Shown here: positions 8,321 to 15,869 of the stretch, piece by piece | How positions within the stretch are numbered: the stretch's first letter is position 1 | Layout of the letters: each line of letters opens with the position of its first letter | Assembly: GCF_006546625.1 (NCBI RefSeq) | Contig: NZ_VIAR01000007.1 | Location: forward strand, 1 to 64,000 | DNA from: Haloflavibacter putidus | Lineage (GTDB): Bacteria > Bacteroidota > Bacteroidia > Flavobacteriales > Flavobacteriaceae | Direction: 5' to 3' | Length of the DNA stretch: 64,000 bases | Program-made: the position numbers and the translations under genes | The notes under the pieces: generated by a model | Seen by the model: the letters and a program-made list of their open reading frames with translations, nothing else | What the model was told of the DNA's origin: nothing | Databases searched by the model: none

Positions 8321-8674
8321 AACCGTAACGCTTTTTTCTTCCAAAGCTTCCCAATATTCGTATGCTCTTCTAAGGTGCGGAATTACGATACTTCCTCCAA
8401 TTAAAGTGCCAATACTTAAAGTTTCCATAATTTGATCTTTGGTAACCCCTTGCGAATAACTGGATTCTAAGTGATAGCGTACACAATCGTCGCATCGCAA
8501 GACCACAGATGCTACCAAGCCCAGAAGTTCTTTGGTTTTTTTATCCAGAGCTCCTTCCGTAAAGGCATTAGTATCTAAATTAAATATGCGTTTTATAACC
8601 TTATTATTTTCGGTTAAAATTTTCTCGTTCATTTTAGAACGGTACGCATTAAATTGATCTACTTGATTTGTCAT
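8306..8674 (-). CDS. Carboxymuconolactone decarboxylase family protein (AhpD-like)
   Basis: 122-residue protein with the CMD/AhpD core, including RCDDCVRYH (a Cys-x2-Cys-x3-His pattern) seen in alkylhydroperoxidase-like redox members, followed by SYSQGVTKDQIMETLSIG. Small helical cytoplasmic proteins of this kind act in peroxide defence or as lactone decarboxylases; the Cys pair favours a redox role. It overlaps the end of tatC by 4 bp (ATGA), so the two are translationally coupled. The last residues come from an intergenic word repeat, indicating a recent change of the 3' end. Substrate unknown. Confidence 0.85.
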   Translation of the reverse strand: MTNQVDQFNAYRSKMNEKILTENNKVIKRIFNLDTNAFTEGALDKKTKELLGLVASVVLRCDDCVRYHLESSYSQGVTKDQIMETLSIGTLIGGSIVIPHLRRAYEYWEALEEKSVTVGSDQ

Positions 8675-9519
8675 TTAGTCTTTGTTAAAGATTTTTCTTT
8701 TGCTTCTTTTTTTCGTTGTTTTCGGATAACCACACGCGAGATAAAAATACTTATTTCATATAATACCAAAACGGGAATGGCTACTATTACCTGACTGGCA
8801 ATGTCTGGCGGTGTTATAATTGCTGAAACAATTAAAATGCCAACCAAGGCAAATTTTCTGTATTTTTTTAAATCTTCTGGAGTTACTACGCCCAATTTTG
8901 TAAGCAAATAAATAATGATGGGAAGCTCAAACACAATACCACTGGCTAAAACAGAGGTACGCACCAAGCCCATATAACTGGCCAAGTCAATATCGTTAAA
9001 AACTTCTTTACTTACTTGGTAGCTACCCAGAAAATTGATAGATAAAGGCGAAACCACATAGTAACCAAACAATACGCCAATAAAGAATAATAAAGACGCG
9101 ATAATTATAAAACCGCTGGAAGCTTTGCGTTCTTTGGGGTGCAAGCCGGGAGAGATAAATTTCCAGAATTCATATAAAATATAAGGAAACGCCATAATGA
9201 ATCCGGCAATAATTGCCGTCCACATATGGGCGCTAAACTGTCCTGCCATTTTTCTACTTTGTATACGAAACGGAATCTCGTCAAAGCAAAAACTTTCGTC
9301 TAAATTTAAAAATTGTGCAGCTTTACATAAGATATCGTAAGTAACAAAATCTGCTCTTTTGGGGCCAAATAAAACCACGTCAAAAATAAAACCTTTGGCC
9401 AAAAAAGCCACAACTCCTGCCAGTAAAACGGCCATTGTTGCTCTGATTAAGTGCCAACGTAATTCTTCAAGATGGTCTAAAAAAGACATTTCGTTTGGGT
9501 TGCGGTGTGTTTTTGCCAT
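8671..9519 (-). CDS. tatC: Twin-arginine translocase subunit TatC
   Basis: Polytopic inner-membrane receptor for twin-arginine signal peptides. 282 residues. Recognisable parts are the N-terminal MSFLDHLEELRWHLIRA, FILYEFWKFISPGL in the first cytoplasmic loop, and FELPIIIYLLTKLGVV. An insert of about 40 residues containing two Cys (ILCKAAQ, ESFCFDEIPF) occupies the first periplasmic loop; a similar insert is usual in Bacteroidota. The gene starts 1 bp after kdsD stops and overlaps the next gene. No tatA/B gene is in the window. Confidence 0.95.
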   Translation of the reverse strand: MAKTHRNPNEMSFLDHLEELRWHLIRATMAVLLAGVVAFLAKGFIFDVVLFGPKRADFVTYDILCKAAQFLNLDESFCFDEIPFRIQSRKMAGQFSAHMWTAIIAGFIMAFPYILYEFWKFISPGLHPKERKASSGFIIIASLLFFIGVLFGYYVVSPLSINFLGSYQVSKEVFNDIDLASYMGLVRTSVLASGIVFELPIIIYLLTKLGVVTPEDLKKYRKFALVGILIVSAIITPPDIASQVIVAIPVLVLYEISIFISRVVIRKQRKKEAKEKSLTKTK

Positions 9520-9520
9520 C

Positions 9521-10483
9521 TTATATAATTCCCTCTTTTATTAAGTTGTGTAAGTGTACAATGCCCGCATAAGTACCGTTTTCTTCAGCAATAAGTTGGG
9601 AAATTCCGTTTTCTTCCAAAACATCCATCGCATCTACGGCCATTGCGTTGTTATTTATTATTTTAGGGTTGGTACCCATAATATCTTTCGCGGTTAAGTT
9701 GCTTATGTTTTTATTTTGCGTAAGCATACGCCTTAAATCTCCGTCTGTAATAATACCAACAATCTTATCTTTATCTACTACTGCCGTAACGCCTAGCATT
9801 TTTTCTGAAATTTCTACAATTACTTGCGTTATTGGGGTAGTAGGAGCCACCATTGGTTTTTGGTTTTCTGCGGTAATATCGCTAACACGCAAATAAAGCT
9901 TTTTGCCCAAAGCACCGCCGGGGTGGTATTTTGCAAAATCTTTGCTAGAAAAACCACGCATTTCCAACAAACAAATAGCCAAGGCATCACCCATCACCAA
10001 TTGTGCAGTGGTGCTGGTGGTGGGGGCTAAATTGTTAGGGCAAGCTTCTTTTTCTACATAAGAATTTAAAACAAAATCTGCTTGCTGTCCTAAAAAAGAA
10101 TCTTCATTGCCGGTAATAGCAATCAATTTGTTTTTAAAATTTTTTATAAATGGTACCAAAACTTTAATCTCTGGCGTGTTGCCGCTTTTAGAAATGCAGA
10201 TTACCACATCGTCTTCCAAAATGGTTCCTAAGTCGCCGTGAATAGCATCTGCGGCGTGCATAAAAATCGCCGGGGTTCCGGTAGAGTTTAAAGTGGCAAC
10301 AATTTTGGTGGCAATAATAGCGCTTTTGCCAATGCCGGTAATAATTACCCTGCCGGTAGCGTTATAAATTACCTTTACGGAATTTAAAAAGTCGTCGTTA
10401 ATGTAGTTTTGTAAATTTTTTACCGCTTCGGCTTCATTAGCAATCGTTTGGCGCGCTACCGTTAAAATATTATTATTTGACAT
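9521..10483 (-). CDS. kdsD: KpsF/GutQ-type arabinose-5-phosphate isomerase
   Basis: Isomerase converting ribulose 5-phosphate to arabinose 5-phosphate, the first step to Kdo of the lipopolysaccharide core. 320 residues: a SIS domain (about 35-170, with ITGIGKSAIIATKIVATLNS, CISKSGNTPE and HPGGALGKKL) followed by two CBS domains (about 205-320). First gene of the kdsD-tatC-CMD group and divergent from recQ, with 93 bp between them. The pairing with lptB downstream fits a lipopolysaccharide theme. Confidence 0.9.
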   Translation of the reverse strand: MSNNNILTVARQTIANEAEAVKNLQNYINDDFLNSVKVIYNATGRVIITGIGKSAIIATKIVATLNSTGTPAIFMHAADAIHGDLGTILEDDVVICISKSGNTPEIKVLVPFIKNFKNKLIAITGNEDSFLGQQADFVLNSYVEKEACPNNLAPTTSTTAQLVMGDALAICLLEMRGFSSKDFAKYHPGGALGKKLYLRVSDITAENQKPMVAPTTPITQVIVEISEKMLGVTAVVDKDKIVGIITDGDLRRMLTQNKNISNLTAKDIMGTNPKIINNNAMAVDAMDVLEENGISQLIAEENGTYAGIVHLHNLIKEGII

Positions 10484-10503
10484 TAATTTTTAATATTTTG
10501 AAT

Positions 10504-10533
10504 TTGCAGGTATATTAGAATTATGTATCTTTA
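10504..10533 (+). promoter_or_regulatory. Promoter of recQ (TTG, 19 bp, TATCTTTA)
   Basis: TTG at 10504-10506 and TATCTTTA at 10526-10533, separated by 19 bp, fit the Bacteroidota -33/-7 layout with one mismatch. They lie 44 bp before the TTG start codon of recQ. Confidence 0.55.
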
Positions 10534-10576
10534 AATATGACAAAGGTATGTAAAATTGTAACATTAAATTATCAGT

Positions 10577-12766
10577 TTGGCAGAAATCGATTTACATCAG
10601 GAATTAAAAAATTACTTTGGCTTTAGTCAATTTAAAGGCTTACAAAAAGAAGTAATTAGCAGTATAACAGCAAATCAGCACACATTCGTAATTATGCCCA
10701 CCGGGGGCGGAAAATCTTTATGTTACCAATTACCGGCGCTTATAAAAGAAGGAACTGCAATTGTGGTTTCGCCTTTAATTGCTTTAATGAAGAACCAAGT
10801 AGATGCTATTCGCGGTATTTCAGAAGAAAACGGCGTGGCACACGTGCTTAATTCTTCGCTAAACAAAACCGAAGTACGCCAAGTAAAAAGCGATATAGAA
10901 AACGGCATTACCAAACTCTTATATGTAGCCCCGGAATCATTAACCAAAGAAGAATATGTAGATTTCCTTAAAGAACAGAAAATTTCTTTTTTGGCTATAG
11001 ACGAAGCGCATTGTATATCAGAATGGGGACACGATTTTAGGCCTGAGTACCGTAATTTACGTAAAATTATACAACGCATAGGAGAAGATATTCCTATTAT
11101 TGCTTTAACGGCAACCGCAACCCCAAAAGTACAAGAAGATATTCTTAAAAACTTAGGTATTCCCGATGCCAATACCTTTAAAGCTTCTTTTAACCGACCA
11201 AATCTTTATTACGAAATAAGGCCTAAAACAGCCAATGTCAATGCAGATATTATTCGATTTGTAAAAGAACGCTCCGGCAAAAGCGGTATTATTTATTGTT
11301 TGAGTAGGAAAAAGGTAGAAGAATTAGCACAAACTTTACAAGTAAACGGTATCAAGGCAGTACCTTACCATGCCGGTTTAGACGGGAAAACCCGTGCCAA
11401 GCATCAAGATATGTTTTTGATGGAAGATATAGATGTTGTAGTAGCAACCATTGCTTTTGGGATGGGAATAGATAAACCCGATGTGCGTTTTGTAATTCAC
11501 CACGATATTCCCAAAAGTATAGAAAGTTATTACCAAGAAACCGGTCGCGCCGGAAGAGATGGTGGCGAAGGACATTGTTTGGCGTATTATGCTTATAAAG
11601 ATATAGAAAAGTTAGAAAAGTTTATGAGTGGCAAGCCCGTGGCAGAGCAAGAAATTGGTCATGCTTTGTTGCAAGATGTTGTGGCTTACGCCGAAACTTC
11701 TATGTCGCGACGTAAATTTATTCTACATTATTTTGGGGAAGAGTTCGATTCTGAAACGGGCGAAGGCGCAGAAATGGATGACAATGTGCGCAACCCAAAG
11801 AAAAAACACGAGGCAAAAGAAGAAGTTTTGCTTCTGCTAAAAACGGTAAAAGAAACCCGCCAACTGTATAAAGGTAAAGAGGTAGTTAGTACGCTTGTAG
11901 GCAAATCTAATGCCTTAATAAAAGCCCATAAAGCAGATGAGATAGCTGTTTTTGGTAAAGGAAAAGATAAATCTTCCAGTTATTGGATGGCGCTTTTACG
12001 ACAAGTATTGGTTGCTGGCTATTTAAAGAAAGACATAGAAACCTATGGCGTAATAAAATTAACCCCAAAAGGAAAAGCTTATTTAGAAAATCCGGTGTCT
12101 TTTGAAATGACAGAAGATCACGTTTTTAGTGTAGAAAGTCCGGAGAATATCACAAGCGCAGCAACTGGTGGCGCTACAGACGACAAACTGATGAAGATGT
12201 TAAAAGATCTTCGGAAAAAAGTAGCGAAAAAGAAAGATGTTCCTCCTTTTGTAGTATTTCAAGATCCTTCTTTAGAAGATATGGCTACCAAATATCCGGT
12301 AAGTATGGAAGAGTTAGCCAATATGCACGGAGTAGGAGAGGGCAAAGCCCGTAAGTTTGGTAAAGACTTTATACAATTAATCCAACAATACGTAGAAGAT
12401 AACGATATTGTAAGACCAGACGATTTGGTAGTAAAATCTACCGGTGCCAATAGTGCGCAAAAGCTGTATATAATTCAAAGTGTAGATAGAAAATTACCGT
12501 TGCCGGATATTGCCAATGCTAAAGGTTTGGAGATGAAAGATTTCATTAAAAAAATGGAAGCAATTGTTTATAGCGGTACCAAACTAAACATCAATTATTG
12601 GTTAGATGATATTTTAGACGAAGACCAACAGGAAGAATTGCACGAGTACTTTTTGGAAGCCGAAACCGATAAAATAGACGAAGCCATGGATGAGTTTGAT
12701 GGCGACTACGAAGATGAAGAAATTCGTTTATACCGTATTAAATTTATTAGTGAAGTAGCAAATTAG
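10577..12766 (+). CDS. recQ: ATP-dependent DNA helicase RecQ, lacking zinc-finger cysteines
   Basis: 3'-to-5' DNA helicase of recombination and fork repair. 729 residues. Helicase core: PTGGGKSLCYQLPA (Walker A), IDEAHCISEWGHDFRPEY (DEAH box), ATIAFGMGIDKPDVRFVIH and SYYQETGRAGRDG. An HRDC domain lies near residues 565-615 and an additional helix-turn-helix/acidic tail follows. The region normally holding the zinc-binding cysteines reads SMSRRKFILHYFGEEF then GEGAEMDDNV, with all four cysteines replaced. The start must be TTG at 10577: an in-frame stop is at 10565 and no ATG lies between, and the protein matches the family from its first residues. Confidence 0.93.
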   Translation: MAEIDLHQELKNYFGFSQFKGLQKEVISSITANQHTFVIMPTGGGKSLCYQLPALIKEGTAIVVSPLIALMKNQVDAIRGISEENGVAHVLNSSLNKTEVRQVKSDIENGITKLLYVAPESLTKEEYVDFLKEQKISFLAIDEAHCISEWGHDFRPEYRNLRKIIQRIGEDIPIIALTATATPKVQEDILKNLGIPDANTFKASFNRPNLYYEIRPKTANVNADIIRFVKERSGKSGIIYCLSRKKVEELAQTLQVNGIKAVPYHAGLDGKTRAKHQDMFLMEDIDVVVATIAFGMGIDKPDVRFVIHHDIPKSIESYYQETGRAGRDGGEGHCLAYYAYKDIEKLEKFMSGKPVAEQEIGHALLQDVVAYAETSMSRRKFILHYFGEEFDSETGEGAEMDDNVRNPKKKHEAKEEVLLLLKTVKETRQLYKGKEVVSTLVGKSNALIKAHKADEIAVFGKGKDKSSSYWMALLRQVLVAGYLKKDIETYGVIKLTPKGKAYLENPVSFEMTEDHVFSVESPENITSAATGGATDDKLMKMLKDLRKKVAKKKDVPPFVVFQDPSLEDMATKYPVSMEELANMHGVGEGKARKFGKDFIQLIQQYVEDNDIVRPDDLVVKSTGANSAQKLYIIQSVDRKLPLPDIANAKGLEMKDFIKKMEAIVYSGTKLNINYWLDDILDEDQQEELHEYFLEAETDKIDEAMDEFDGDYEDEEIRLYRIKFISEVAN

Positions 12767-12866
12767 AGTAGTTGATTGGTTAATTTACTGACTGGTTAAT
12801 TTGATAATCGGTTAAATGGTTCAGTACTTTATTAGGTTAGATGACAATAGAAAAAATATTCTCACT

Positions 12867-13018
12867 GTCATTTCGATGGAGGAACGACTGAGAAATCTTC
12901 TTTTCTACTGCTTATTGACACTTGGGATAAAGATCTCTCCATTCGTCGAGATGACTTCGGAAAATAAAATCGATTTTCGCTATCCTTTCGATAAAGAAAC
13001 GACTGAGAAATCTTTTTC
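12867..13018. repeat. Hairpin repeat family A, cluster 4
   Basis: One full element (12867-12955, same orientation as cluster 3) and a decayed half (12985-13018) in the 367-bp gap between recQ and the isomerase fusion. It is preceded by GGTTAATTT words (12775-12815) and the TTAGATGACAATAG lead-in, exactly as in cluster 3. Confidence 0.85.
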
Positions 13019-13038
13019 ACAGCCTAAATTTTAAAATT

Positions 13039-13072
13039 GCCCACTGCCCACTGCAACTGAATACTGCCCACT
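13039..13072. repeat. CCCACTG word repeat
   Basis: GCCCACTGCCCACTGCAACT followed by GAATACTGCCCACT. Same degenerate word family as 7324-7345, 8114-8146 and 8288-8320. Confidence 0.6.
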
Positions 13073-13106
13073 ATTAAACGCATTTTCAAACTAGAAACCT
13101 ACACCT

Positions 13107-13114
13107 TATCTTTG
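13107..13114 (+). promoter_or_regulatory. Promoter -7 box TATCTTTG
   Basis: Exact TAnnTTTG match 19 nt before the ATG at 13134. The -33 region has TTC rather than TTG. Confidence 0.6.
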
Positions 13115-13133
13115 CACTTTTAAAAATATACAA

Positions 13134-14063
13134 ATGGAAAACGGATTATACGCAAAATTCAATACTTCAAAAGGAGAGATTTTAGTAAAACTACATTACG
13201 ATAAAACTCCGGGAACGGTAGGTAACTTCGTAGCTTTAGCCGAAGGGAAACAACCAAATAAAGAAAAAGATTTAGGTGAGCCTTTTTACGACGGACTCGC
13301 ATTTCACCGAGTAATTCCTGAGTTTATGATTCAGGGGGGCGACCCAAAAGGTACCGGTGCCGGGAATCCGGGTTACCAGTTTGAAGACGAATTTCACCCG
13401 GATTTAAAACACGATAAACCGGGAATTTTATCTATGGCTAACGCCGGTCCCAGTTCTAACGGAAGCCAATTTTTTATTACGCACGTTCCTACGCCGTGGT
13501 TAGATAACAAACATAGCATTTTTGGAGAAGTGGTAAAAGGACAAGAAGTAGTAGATAAAATAGAACAAGGAGATAAGATAGAAAGCTTAGAAATAGAAAG
13601 AATAGGAGAAGAAGCCAAAAATTTTGACGCTACCAAAGCTTTTGAACGTTTTAATAATCAAAAAATAGAACGCGAAGCAGCCGAAAAACGTCGGCAAGAA
13701 GAAGCTTTAGAGAAAATCACCCAAGGTTACGAAAAAACAGCAAGTGGTTTGTTTTATAAGAAAACCAAAACAACTAACGGCAAAAAACCGGAAAAAGGAA
13801 GCACCGTACAAGTTCATTATAGTGGAAAACTTTTAAATGGTAACGAATTTGACTCGTCGTATAAACGTAACAAACCATTGGAATTTCCTGTGGGCGTTGG
13901 TCACGTAATTGCCGGTTGGGACGAAGGTATTTTACTTTTAAACGAAGGCGAAAAAGCTACTTTTGTAATCCCATCACATCTTGCTTACGGCAAACAAGGC
14001 GCAGGCGGCGTAATTCCGCCAAATGCCAGTTTGGTTTTTGATGTAGAATTGGTAAAAGCTTAA
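13134..14063 (+). CDS. Dual-family peptidyl-prolyl isomerase: cyclophilin-FKBP fusion
   Basis: 309 residues joining two unrelated prolyl isomerase folds. Residues about 5-160 are a cyclophilin with [32 protein letters not shown] and [13 protein letters not shown] charged helical linker of about 45 residues follows ([20 protein letters not shown]). Residues about 205-309 are an FKBP domain with [36 protein letters not shown] and [20 protein letters not shown]. No signal peptide, so it is expected to act in the cytoplasm. Cyclophilin-first fusions of this kind are described for some flavobacteria and spirochaetes as dual-family immunophilins. Monocistronic, with its own promoter and terminator. 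Confidence 0.93.
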   Translation: MENGLYAKFNTSKGEILVKLHYDKTPGTVGNFVALAEGKQPNKEKDLGEPFYDGLAFHRVIPEFMIQGGDPKGTGAGNPGYQFEDEFHPDLKHDKPGILSMANAGPSSNGSQFFITHVPTPWLDNKHSIFGEVVKGQEVVDKIEQGDKIESLEIERIGEEAKNFDATKAFERFNNQKIEREAAEKRRQEEALEKITQGYEKTASGLFYKKTKTTNGKKPEKGSTVQVHYSGKLLNGNEFDSSYKRNKPLEFPVGVGHVIAGWDEGILLLNEGEKATFVIPSHLAYGKQGAGGVIPPNASLVFDVELVKA

Positions 14064-14094
14064 GGCTTTTCTAATTATTTTGTTATAAATAAAT

Positions 14095-14138
14095 AGCTGC
14101 TTCAACTTAAGTCAGAACTTATTGGAGCAGCTTTTTTT
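14095..14138 (+). terminator. Intrinsic terminator of the isomerase fusion gene
   Basis: AGCTGCT (14095-14101) pairs with AGCAGCT (14126-14132), followed by a seven-T run. The loop is long (24 nt). Confidence 0.7.
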
Positions 14139-14158
14139 GTTTTTATTTTGGTGTGATT

Positions 14159-14716
14159 TTAGGCTTTTTTCCACTTTATGCTGCATCCAACGCCGGGTTT
14201 TTGCTTTGTATTAAGCCGTCTGTTGTAATATAGATTATCTAAAGTTTCTCGTACGTTTCTACCATTTACCGCAAGGCCGTTTCCCGGTCTGGCATCGTCT
14301 AATTGTCCGTGATATACCAACTCATTTTCCGCGTTAAAAATAAAAAAATCAGGTGTGCATTCGGCAGCGTAAGCCTTGGCGATTTCTTGCGATTCATCGT
14401 ATAAATAAGGAAAGGTAAAATCATACTCTCTGGCAAAAAAGTGCATATTCCCAAAACTATCTGCCGGATATTGTTCTGCATCGTTACTGGAAATGGCGGC
14501 AAAGCCAAAACCTAAAATACGGTAATCGTTGGCTAGTCGGCTTAATTCCTCGGCTACCAATTGCACGTAAGGGCAATGGTTGGCCAAAAACATAATAATT
14601 GTTCCGCGTTTACCTCGTACTTGTTCATAGCGATAAAAATCTTTGGTTTTCGCATCCAAAAGTTTAAAATCGGGTGCCTTTTTGCCCAATTGTAAGGCGG
14701 CAGTTTGCTGTGTCAT
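14159..14716 (-). CDS. Thioredoxin-fold redoxin family protein
   Basis: 185-residue AhpC/TSA-like protein without a signal peptide. The active-site segment reads FLANHCPYVQLV: one cysteine in NHCPY, with no second Cys nearby, as in the Bacteroidota branch of redoxin proteins. FGNMHFFAREYDFTFPYLYD and AAECTPDFFIFN (a second conserved Cys-Thr-Pro) follow. Probably a peroxiredoxin-like or thiol-peroxidase-like protein; substrate unknown. Convergent with the isomerase fusion gene, sharing the terminator zone. Confidence 0.8.
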   Translation of the reverse strand: MTQQTAALQLGKKAPDFKLLDAKTKDFYRYEQVRGKRGTIIMFLANHCPYVQLVAEELSRLANDYRILGFGFAAISSNDAEQYPADSFGNMHFFAREYDFTFPYLYDESQEIAKAYAAECTPDFFIFNAENELVYHGQLDDARPGNGLAVNGRNVRETLDNLYYNRRLNTKQKPGVGCSIKWKKA

Positions 14717-14898
14717 ATCCGGTTTTAATTTTAAAAATACGCAAAATAATTATATCTTGGGCGCTCCGCTAATTCAAAATTGGGGGCTTTTACGCTTCAG
14801 TAAGCCAGAAAAAAAAGTTTGCTTGCAGGGTAATCGCTACCATCATTAACATAAAAAACAATTATAATTATTTTAGAAGAAATCAAATCCGTAAAGAA

Positions 14899-15243
14899 AT
14901 GCAAACAGATAAAAATTTAAGTTGGAAAGAATTTAGCCGGATAGATATGCGTGTGGGTACTATTATAGAGGTAAGTGATTTTCCTAAAGCTAGAAAACCA
15001 GCATACCAATTAAAAATTGATTTTGGAAAAGATATAGGGGTTTTAAAAACCTCGGCACAAATAACTAAACGCTATAAAAAAGAAGACTTAATAGGAAAAC
15101 AGACCATTGCCGTTGTTAATTTCCCTAAAAAGCAAATTGCGAATTTTATGAGTGAATGTTTGCTATTGGGAGCAGTGCAAGAAGATGAGGTTACCATAAT
15201 TCAACCCGAAGCTAAAGTGCCAAATGGTTTGCGGATTAGTTAA
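14899..15243 (+). CDS. csaA: CsaA-like tRNA-binding-domain protein
   Basis: 114 residues forming a single OB-fold tRNA-binding domain: SWKEFSRIDMRVGTIIEVSD, ARKPAYQLKIDFG, TSAQITKRY, VVNFPKKQIANFMSECLLLG and the C-terminal PNGLRIS. Length and motifs match CsaA of Bacillus, a homodimeric chaperone-like protein, and the related C-terminal domain of methionyl-tRNA synthetase. Stands alone and ends at a strong bidirectional terminator. Confidence 0.88.
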   Translation: MQTDKNLSWKEFSRIDMRVGTIIEVSDFPKARKPAYQLKIDFGKDIGVLKTSAQITKRYKKEDLIGKQTIAVVNFPKKQIANFMSECLLLGAVQEDEVTIIQPEAKVPNGLRIS

Positions 15244-15362
15244 TTACATGAATTCTATATAAGTTTTTAGAATTTTTTCTTTTTCCTCGGTAAACTAAAA
15301 GGCAGAATTCCGGCAAGGAAGGACTTAGAAAAACATAGCTTCATCAAACTACAGCCTTAATA

Positions 15363-15402
15363 AAAAAACCTCCTTTTAAAAAGACTTAAAAGGAGGTTTT
15401 TT
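15363..15402. terminator. Bidirectional intrinsic terminator
   Basis: A 17-bp perfect stem: AAAAAACCTCCTTTTAA (15363-15379), loop AAAGAC, then its exact inverse (15386-15402). A-run and T-run on either side serve both strands. It separates csaA (+) from the PUR gene (-). Confidence 0.95.
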
Positions 15403-15418
15403 GAAATATATCTGATTT

Positions 15419-15793
15419 TTATATATCTTCAAAACTTACGTCTGTAAATTTTTCGGCAACCCCGTTGCTATTGCTATTTTCTTCTTCATAGTTCTTTTTG
15501 AAATCTTTCTGGTGGCGTTCGCTAATTACTTCTTCTCCTTTTTCGTTAATGATAAAGTTGGTCATTTCACGCAAAATTTCTTCAAAACCAGCAAAATCTT
15601 CTTTGTACAAATAAATCTTGTGTTTTTTGTAGAAAAATGAACCATCGTCGTTGGTAAATTTTTTGCTTTCGGTAATAGTAAGGTAGTAATCTTCTGCTTT
15701 TGTAGCTCTAACGTCAAAGAAATAGGTTCTTCTTCCTGCTCGTAACACTTTAGAAAAAATTTCTTCTTTCTGCATCGTTCCTTTATCACTCAT
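15419..15793 (-). CDS. PUR-family DNA/RNA-binding protein
   Basis: 124 residues, cytoplasmic. It contains KVLRAGRRTYFFDVRATK, YYLTITESKKF and YKKHKIYLYKEDFAGFEEIL, the bacterial PUR-alpha fold (DUF3276), which binds single-stranded nucleic acid; the best-studied bacterial member is BpuR of Borrelia. I chose ATG at 15793 (MSDKGTMQKEE) because the extra upstream residues in the same frame do not resemble the family. The C-terminus is acidic and Asn/Ser-rich. It lies 76 bp downstream of an ABC exporter on the same strand. Confidence 0.85.
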   Translation of the reverse strand: MSDKGTMQKEEIFSKVLRAGRRTYFFDVRATKAEDYYLTITESKKFTNDDGSFFYKKHKIYLYKEDFAGFEEILREMTNFIINEKGEEVISERHQKDFKKNYEEENSNSNGVAEKFTDVSFEDI

Positions 15794-15869
15794 AACGGAA
15801 TTAATTTGGATTAGTTTATAAATACTGGCTTCAAAAATCTTAAAAATATTAACATCTACCAAAAAAATA

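Noticed and set aside
10723-11172. 149-codon open frame antisense to recQ
   Set aside because: Lies wholly within the helicase core, no family likeness, no start signals.
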